NCBI GenBank assembly: GCA_029215795.1 | Contig: JARDYH010000002.1 | Span: forward strand, 300,049,973 to 300,113,972 | Direction: 5' to 3' | Origin: Anniella stebbinsi | Taxonomy: Eukaryota > Chordata > Lepidosauria > Squamata > Anniellidae | Length of the DNA stretch: 64,000 nucleotides | Part shown: positions 26,001 to 35,000 of the stretch, one piece after another | How the letters are laid out: the number at the start of each line of letters is the position of its first letter | How positions within the stretch are numbered: the first letter of the stretch is position 1 | Made by a program: the position numbers and the translations under genes | The notes under the pieces: model-generated | What the model saw: the letters and a program-made list of their open reading frames with translations, nothing else | What the model was told of the DNA's origin: nothing | The model's database searches: none

Positions 26001-29000
26001 TGTAAAACTAGGACAAGCCTAAACCTGTGAGGGCAAAAATGTCATGCATGTTCAATTACATGTGAGTGTATTTAGCAAACTTTAAAAAATGCAAGTCAGC
26101 AAAAATGTTCAACTACTGTTTGTATGTTTAGGCCATACTGTTGAAAAATTCACATATGAAATAAAAATACAGGCATATACTTTAAAGTATTTTGTCCATT
26201 TAACATGCCCTCTTTGTGTGCTAGTGTTTATGCCTCTATGTATGTTTTTTTAAATGCTACATGCCTATTTTGTGTGCCTATGTGTATGCATGTGTGTGTA
26301 TGTGTGTGTTTGTACAGCATGGTGTATTATATAAAGGACACACACACACACCCCTCTTTGACTGAAAAATTCCTTTCTGCAGTACGGTATTCTAAGAATT
26401 GCAATAAACACCCTAAAAATTCTAAGCAGCTCATTATATACCCCTGTCTGCTTTTATGGCTCCAAGCCAGAATATAATGATGAGCCGTAACTTGTTAAGG
26501 ACAACTAATTTTTTGTTCCTAGCTGTCTCAGGGGTTTCTCTCTTACTCACTCTCACTTTACTTCACTGTTGACATGTTTCTGTTAACTGGATGTCATCTG
26601 CCTGCCTTGATTTTATGCACAAGCAGTAGGATGCATTTTTTCGTGCAACAATTCTGCTTTGAGTTGCATTAGATTTGTCATTATTCTCTCATTTTCCCCT
26701 TGCACTTGTAACATTTCATCTATTCCTGCCTTATTTTCTCTCTCTCTCTATCTCTCTCTCTCTCTTTTTGAGCCACGGTGCACCCACATTATGGTTTATA
26801 CATGATCTTGCTCCCTTTGAAGCCGGCAGATTTCAGAGCCAGCCCTCGTCAGGAGAAGTGCCTGCTACCAATTTAGCAGGCTGAGGGCCCCGAGCTCCAA
26901 CATCTCAATCTAAAGGGGGTCACAGAGTGGCACAAGCGAGTGTCAGCAAGTGCTGTTTAATTGCCAATCTAGGCTTCTCCATGGTGTTTAAAGTATAATG
27001 ACCCATCACTTAATTCTGAGAAGTCCTGGCCCTGCTGCTGAATAGAATGAATATCAAAGGATGTGCTAGAACAGGGCAAGGAGCATACAATTCCTATAAC
27101 TGCTGTAAGTATAATAGACTTGTACTTCTGTAGCCCCATTATCAAAATAATGTATTTAATTTGCTGTATCCCCTTTTTAACTAGATCTCTTTCATAAAGG
27201 CATATCGGAGGAAAATAACTCAAATTCCCCCTTCTCTCTCTCAATCATGCCCCTTGCAAAAAACTAAACAAGTAAATAGAACGGCCTTACTAATAATAAT
27301 TAAGAGGAAACCGGTTCTATTGAAATGCCCTTTCTTGGCCTGCTTATCCTTTCCACATATGTGCAATATTAACAAAAAAGGTTAACATGAGGAAAACTGG
27401 CTTTTAATCATATCTGCATGTTTAGAATATAATTTCTTTTGCAATTTTATGAGAGGTGTGTATTTGCTGAGAAGTTCCCTTTCTTGCTTCTTCAAGCCCT
27501 TTGCATCTTCAAGTCCTTCCTCCTCTGTAATCTAACCTCACGTATTAACTGCAAGGATTGGAAAGGTGCAGGGGGGGAGTAGAGATGAGGGGGAATGTGG
27601 AACCTTGCTATGTAATGCATGCTAATTTAATTATGTGCCATCATCAAAATGGATTAGCTGTTTCAGCCCATCAGGAAAGTCTAAACCTCCACCGATTTAA
27701 TTAACTAGACTGAAAATCAGATGAACAAAGAATAAAACTATCATTAGGAGCAATTAGTGATTACTTAAACATAGTGCTGCCAAGCAGTTTGTAAATAAAA
27801 CTAGCAGCCCTTGGAAAATTAGCTGGAATTAATTGGAGGTTGGGGCAGAAAGAGAGAATATTATATATACTTCTAAACCTTTAGAGGATCAGGTGGGTCT
27901 TTTTATGTCGACTAAAGATGTTTTGAGCTAGGGAATGAGGAGAAATGGCAACACCCTTCCTTCAAGTTTCCTGGCATAATAAAAGCCTACAGCCTCCATT
28001 CTTCATAAAAAAAAACAAAAAAACCCTCTGCTTTAAGGGAAAGCCACAGAGAAAACAAAATCTGTTAGAGCATAATCTCCTGGCTTCTCAATATCATGGG
28101 GCTATTAGGATGCTTTCCCCGAGTTAGTGAGCAATTAAATTAAATGCACTTCCCAAATGCTGAACTTCAATAGTTGACTTCTACAATGGTCAACTGGGAA
28201 TGATGGACAAGGGGAGTTCTTCTCCCCCCCCCCCCACTAAAAGGAACATCACTGCATAACTAAATCAAGGCATAATGTAGCAGAGCCTCAACGCTCTACA
28301 AAGAATGATAAATAGAACTAACAGATGCCCCTGATTCCCGATCTAGGTACTTTGAACTCACCTTGACATGGAAGCATTGACAGTCAGAGCAGTTGGGTAG
28401 GGATGCCGGAATCCCCCTGTTGTGATTGGATAGACTGGTTGACCTTGCCTAGAAAGATGGGGAGAGAATAAGTTAAAACAAGGGTATGTGGTTTTTGCAT
28501 TTATTTTTTAAAAAAAATATTCTCTCTGCACAGTAAGCTTTATTCTCATTTGATCAGAACAAAAATCTTGGGGATTGTACAGCACGGATCAAAGGAAGGA
28601 AACACAGAACAATTTGAATGCCATAAATCTGATACGAATGGCTAATTAAATTTTATAACCTCTGCTTATGTCAATAGAGACCCTCTCCCCAAGCTGAAAC
28701 TAGGTGTTTTGTTGTAATAATTAAAGGCGAAGTCTTGCTTGCTTTAATGGAGCCATCACACTAATTGAGGGCTACACATCCAAAGGAAAACAATAATGAA
28801 TGTAAATTTATACCAAAATAAAGTACAGTGAATCAAAGGACTTCAGTTGCGCTTTGGGCCTCTTTCGGTATTTAGATCTCGGTGAGAAAACATTAAATTA
28901 ACAGAGCTTAATTTGTAGCCTTTTGTCAGATTAACAAGTGTTGACAAGAGTTACCGGGGGAGAGTCCCCAAGAAGTATTGTGGGTAACCAATAGACAATC

Positions 29001-32000
29001 ATACCTCATTACAATAATTAAAAAATACAGCAACATGCAAAACAGCATCCTCATGAAAGCAGCACAACTTTTTCTGATTGAGGTTTGTATGTGCTGGCTA
29101 GTCCTTTTAATCTGTCCTTCAAACTTATCAACTGAATGGGTAAGATTTTATTTGGGAAGTACTTCTTTTCCTTAAAGGATGCTCTGCTAAACATACCGAA
29201 TCCATCTTAGTATAGGGTGGATCCCATATTTGCTCATTTTAGAATGGTAAGGTCAGATGGCTGTACCTTTTAAAGGAATTCGATGGTTAGGCTCTTTGCC
29301 ATTTTAAAAAGATTCATGAGAGCTACAATAAAGCTGTATATATGAATGGAACCAGAGGAAAATTGACACCTATCTTAATTGTGCAGAAGCTACTCAGGCA
29401 TATTGATAACATGGAAATAACCAATCAAATGCCAAGCTATGGTAAAAACCTTGCTACTATATAGAAACCAAAGGGGCTGGGATGGTTGATTAGATAACTG
29501 TAATGGAGAGGTCACAATGGTAGTGTTGTTAAGTTTCCAGCTATTATTTTATCTATCCAAGTGTAGCATAAATAGGATTTATTTTCTAAAACTGTGCAAT
29601 TTGTGCAATTTGCTATTATGCTATTTGTGTAGCATAAATATGATTTGTTTTCTAAAATTGTAGGGTTCCCTCTGGTCCTTAGGGTCCACACTTTTTATCT
29701 ATAAAATAAATAACAGTCTCATGGTGCCAGGAATAAGGCTTGTCAAATGAAATAACTGGATCTAGGTGGCCATAAAAAAGGCTACAGGTTCTAGTTGTGC
29801 AAATTTATTTGAGTTGTATAGAGTACAGCAGTGGTGGGCAGATCTCCACTGCTGTACTGTAGATCTCCAGATGTTTTGGACTTCACCTCCCATAAGCCCT
29901 TGCCAACAGGGCCAATAGTCCGGAATGCTGGGAGTTGAAGTCCAAAATGTCTATAGACCTACTTTTTGCCCACCACTGCAGTACAGTACAGTACAGTACA
30001 GTACATGGCTGAAATCAACTGCACTTTCCCCCAGTAGAAACAGTTTTTCCTCCCATTTTCAAATCAATTGATTATTTGGGTATTATGAAATCTGTCACAG
30101 AGAATGGTTTGTTTCAGAGAAGATAATCTGAAGCCAACATTGGATTAACAAAGCCAAGCAGATGGAAAGGAGTGGAGAGCACCAATAAAACAGTACAAAT
30201 ATGATAAATTTAAATGTTCAAAAGTACCAATGGATTGTGGTGTCTAACCTGCCCAATGCATTTAACCAGCTGACTAGCTGTCTTCTTCAGTGCCATGCAA
30301 GTTTTACACAATCTTAATACAGTGGCTAAATTCGGACGACACATTAAGCAACTGGGGGGAGGAAACAATCGTCAGTTGTATTGACTATCATGTCATCCGA
30401 ATGCTGCCATAGTCAACTCAGCGCTGATCCTAATCCACACCACAGTTTATTATTTATTACCATGTTGTGTGGGGAGTACCCCCTAGATGAACAACTGTAA
30501 AGTTGATTATTGCCCCACCATTGACTATCGTGTTGTCCAAATTCAGCCAATGTCTAGCTACACTGATTTTAAGTATTTTATTTATAACGTTTATACCGCC
30601 CAATAGCCAAAGCCAAATAGCCAAAGCTATTGTTCCTATTAATTATTGGGAAAATAGAGTAAAACAAGATTGTGAAAGATTTGCTTACTCCCAAAGAAGA
30701 CAACTAATTGAAATGTGTTGGACATATTACTCACCACAAGGCTTTGCCTCTTTGGGGTTTTGCTTTCAGATTAATATGACCAATTTTGTACAATATCCAT
30801 GGTTGTGGAGGTAAATGGCCATCACAAGCTCCTATTCCTATCCATAGGTCTGAATACACATGCTGAATGAAAATTGTTTCACTACCTTTTCAGATATTTT
30901 GAACATGCAATGACATTTTTAGCGTGGGCTCTTAAATAATTTACATGGTACACTGTTTTAATATTCAAGGCCTAAGTCATCTAAGGTTGCAATAAGTAGT
31001 TTTGTCATTAGACATGTGAAATGAGGCAAAAGTACTGACTAAAAATTGGAACTCATCCTTCCTCCTCCTATTATCACACATTTTGAAATTAGCTTGGTTC
31101 CACCCACCAGTTCACATAGCTCCCTCCCAATTTTGGAATTATGTTTCAAGAATTTGATAAGGAAACATTATCCCAAGCCCTGAAAACAAGGAATTATTAA
31201 GGTGCATGCAAATGCAATGTTTCTCAAACCGGTACCAGTGACCCTAGAAGCAACTTAGCACCAAAATAAGCAAATGATTAAAAATGAGACCATCCAGAAA
31301 ATTTCATTCCCGTGCCCACCCATCAAACTTTTTGTGATAATGCTTGAAAGTTAAGCTGCATGGGTCATTAGAATTTAGGACAAATGAAATATGGCCCAAA
31401 TGTTCTACTCTTATTTAACACTCTATGACCCATCACTTTGTTCATTTAATCTTTATTGACCAAGTTATTGATTTGCCCACATCATAAACTGGCAAACATG
31501 CTTATCTTAATATACACATTTCAGGCAAAGGAAAGTAGCACGATTATTATACACACACCTACACACACACACCTACACACAAATAGACAAATACATTCCT
31601 ATACAAAAATACAAAACGAATAAAAATTTTAAAAATGGAACTCCTTACTGTGGTACTAACCATCCTAGCGGATGGGGGATTTGCCCTACAGTGCCCGGTG
31701 ATAGTGGATAATAAGGAGATATATCTGGAGGGTGAGGAGGCCGTGGAATTCCTAGGGAAGAGGAAAAGGAAACATCATAAAATTGGGTCAGGGCAGAAAA
31801 AAAAGGAATAAAAAAGAAAAAGGAGGCAGGAAAGTCATACAAATTTCTACACCATGAGCATCACTCTTTCTGCCTTTTATAACTCTACTTCCTATTCTCA
31901 AGACATGGCCTACTGCCTTCACCTATCCTCCCCAGGGCGGCCTACTTAGTATAGTAAGCAAATGAGACTCAGCTAGAGAAGTAGGACATTTGATCTGTTT

Positions 32001-35000
32001 TCTTCACCACAGTCAAAGACCATGCAGGACTTTGTTCTTCCAAAGTCTTAAAAGGATGGAGGCTCCCACCCTACTTTCATTTTGTACCATCATGCGCGTC
32101 GCCTCCTTGTGCAGCCACCTTCAGGTCACTGAAAAGGTACTTTCTAAAATAAACCATTTTAAGGCTTCAATGTCTTCCTATTTCTAGGAGGTTTCTGTCT
32201 AGAACTTGTATAAACCACGTTTGTTCTTATTTTGTTTGGGATTAGAGTTTGTTTCCATTCTAGAGTTTAAAATGGGGAAATGGACTCCTAAGAGAGTGTA
32301 ACAAATCAAAGGACAACAAGCATATCTGAATAGAGGGGAGGTAGGCACCTATTTCAATAATGTACATGAATACCCCATAACAATTTAAACTCATTTTCAA
32401 GCCATCACATGCTGTTTCTGTACAGGATGTAAATTGGTTTGGAAAAGTGAAAAAGAATGCATTTTTCAATGTTCCAAAACAATAGAATGGCAAATCTAAA
32501 TGCATCAATGACTAAAAAAGAAGAAGAAAACTCTAAGGCCACAGTCCTAACCCACCCCCTGATGTTGCTGGCTGGAGAGGGGTAGGATGGTGCATTGCCA
32601 CCCCTCTGCCACCAGAGAGGAGTGCTGATGTGCGTGTGTTTTGGGGGGTGGGGGTTCTGCCATGGTGAAGTTCGCACTGTACCCAAGGGCACCATACGGT
32701 ACCGCAGGTGGTTATGCCACTGGCAGTAGCTTGCAGAAAGGCCCGAAATGGGGCATTCTGTGGGCAGAGAGGACATGGGGAGGAGCTGATTTGGACTGGA
32801 TTCAAAGTTACTCTGTTTTCCTGGGATGGGCTCATCAGCTACTCAATTTCAGCAAAACAAATATAAATCCCCCACCCTTCTCCCTTGGCCAGTGATGGAT
32901 CTGCCACTGTGCTCTCCCCTAGCCCCAATTTGCCTGCTATTAAATCTAAAATATTATTCTTGTAATAACATAGAGAATACATTCGTAGCAAGCATTAGTA
33001 TTAACAATAGTAAGTTCAAACGGATGAAATGTCAAATTAATCCACATTATGTTATCTTGAAAGAACATCCGCAATTACAAAGGTCTCCGCAAATGCAGTG
33101 CTTCTTTTCTCCAGCCAAACTTAAAAGAGATTAGAAGGTTCGAAGGTTTGCACACTCCCTCCATGTTTGTATGTGAGTTTCCCCATCCCTTCTCTGATGG
33201 GAAAGGAAATTCATAGTTAAGGGTTATGTTTGAACTAATTTATTCATAATTAACATTATCAAGATTCCAAATCTTATTATGATGTGAACTCAGGATAGTG
33301 CTAACCCTTGTTAAAATGAAGATCAAACTACACATTACCTTTAATATATAGCATGAAGCTACATTCATTTTTTGTCTTTCTCAACAGTAAGCATGGGTGA
33401 CCTGATCTGGATCAGGATAGTAGTGTGAAGGGTTGGAGGACTTTAAACCTTTGTCTCCATTGTCCTGACCTTGACTGGAAAAAAAGAACCAATGCAGCTG
33501 CATGCTACATGTTAAACGTATTGCGAAGTTTGTCCCTCAGAGCACACAAAATCCTTAATACTGGTTAAAATCAAAGTGTGTGATTTGAGACTGTTTGTGT
33601 GACTCTCTGGGGCTGTCTGTACATAACGGTGGCGAATCATGCATTAATTAACCTATGATTTGCTGTGGCACGTGCCAAGTGTATTTCACAGCCTTTTTGG
33701 GCCAATCAGTGGTTACTACATGACATTCGAATCCAGACACTATAGGCTAATCATGGGTTAAACAACCCACAGTTAATTGAGTGTTGTTTAACTCACAATT
33801 AGCCTAAAGCATTTGAGTTTGGACATCGCGTAACAACCCCTGATCATCCTGAATGGGTTGAATATTCAGAATGGCCATGGCTAATAACGGCTTAATTAAT
33901 TAACCGCCAAACTGGGTCTCTATTTCTAAACTTAGTTTACAGACTTAGTAGTGTTATGCCTCTACCAACTTAGCTGTCAATTGTAATGTATATAACTATG
34001 AGTGAGAATTGACCCAGTAAGTAATAATGGACCCATACAGAAGAGCCAGTTTCTAATACCTCACAGCCAGCAACAAATCCAGCTTTGCCAGTGAGTGAAC
34101 ACTCAATAGAGAATCACAGTCACTACTGGCCCTTGATAAGCACATATGAATGACATATGTATTTTCAAACACCTGTTTGATATACTCAAACGTGACCGTT
34201 TTTAATATGTACATTTAAATCTGAAAAGTGTTCAAAAAATGATGAATAAGGGGGAAAACACCATCACCTAAAGAATTAATTTGGAACAATCCCCCTTCCC
34301 CCCAAAAATCCTTTGTTTTTTTTACTTTGGCTTTATATTTCTCTTTGGAAACGTCTACACTATGTTTTCAGATAAAACAAATAAGATACAATCTATAAAA
34401 CATTTTCTTTATAGCTGTCCCAATAGGGTCCATTAAATAGTTGACATATTTATGGCTGGCAATGTTTGTATCCTCAAACTTTCTCAGGTGAGTGTTACTG
34501 GGTTGGGTTTTCAAAAGAACACAGTTCTTCACAATATAGCAAAAGAAGTATTAAGAAAAGAAAGCATTAAAATGAAGAGGCACTGTATTCACAGCTGAAA
34601 AACTATTTTTTTAAGTCACTCGGGGAATTTTTAATCTCTAAATTAAATCTTCCTGTGTGATATTTCCAGGCAAACACAGCTTTTTCTCCATTACAAAAAC
34701 CAAACAGATTAACTGAGCTTTAACCATACAGTGAGCTGTGTGCACACTTGAAAGAATGTTCACAGAAGAAAAGTAAACAGTCTACAGACACTAATCGCAT
34801 GTTTTACAATAGCCATTTAAAAACTATTCCCTGTACTACCATTATTTAAATAGGTGTCAGGCTATGCTGCCATGTACTTGAAATACTCAAAGATGGATGA
34901 GGCTCCTTTTAAATCTATGCAAAGTTAGCATTAAATGCAATCCAAAAGAAGCTCAATCGTGGCACGTGAAAACAAAAATCATGTGCCACTTCATTCATTC

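Larger units (their letters stand above)
21276..28361 (-). other. TCF7L2: Intron upstream of the SFLSS/FPPHM exon
   Basis: About 7.1 kb with no exon recognised. The low-coordinate half carries an 85-bp tandem duplication, a CR1 with a nested insertion, a (GT)n run, DNA-transposon relics and two palindromic MITEs. From about 26.8 to 28.3 kb the sequence becomes repeat-poor, AT-rich and homeodomain-site-rich. Confidence 0.8.
28449..31648 (-). other. TCF7L2: Intron between the GIPRPPHPP and QGQPVYP exons
   Basis: 3.2 kb. The part nearest the exon (about 28660-28960) is unique and contains CpGs and TAAT cores. Two DNA transposons lie at 29829-29978 and 30323-30549. A LINE-tail fragment (cgtttataccgcccaatagc) is at about 30565-30615. 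No exon was seen. Confidence 0.8.

Noticed and set aside
32405..32895. Overlapping open frames on both strands in a GC-richer block
   Set aside because: No recognisable domain, no codon pattern and no splice context. Most likely an old transposon fragment.
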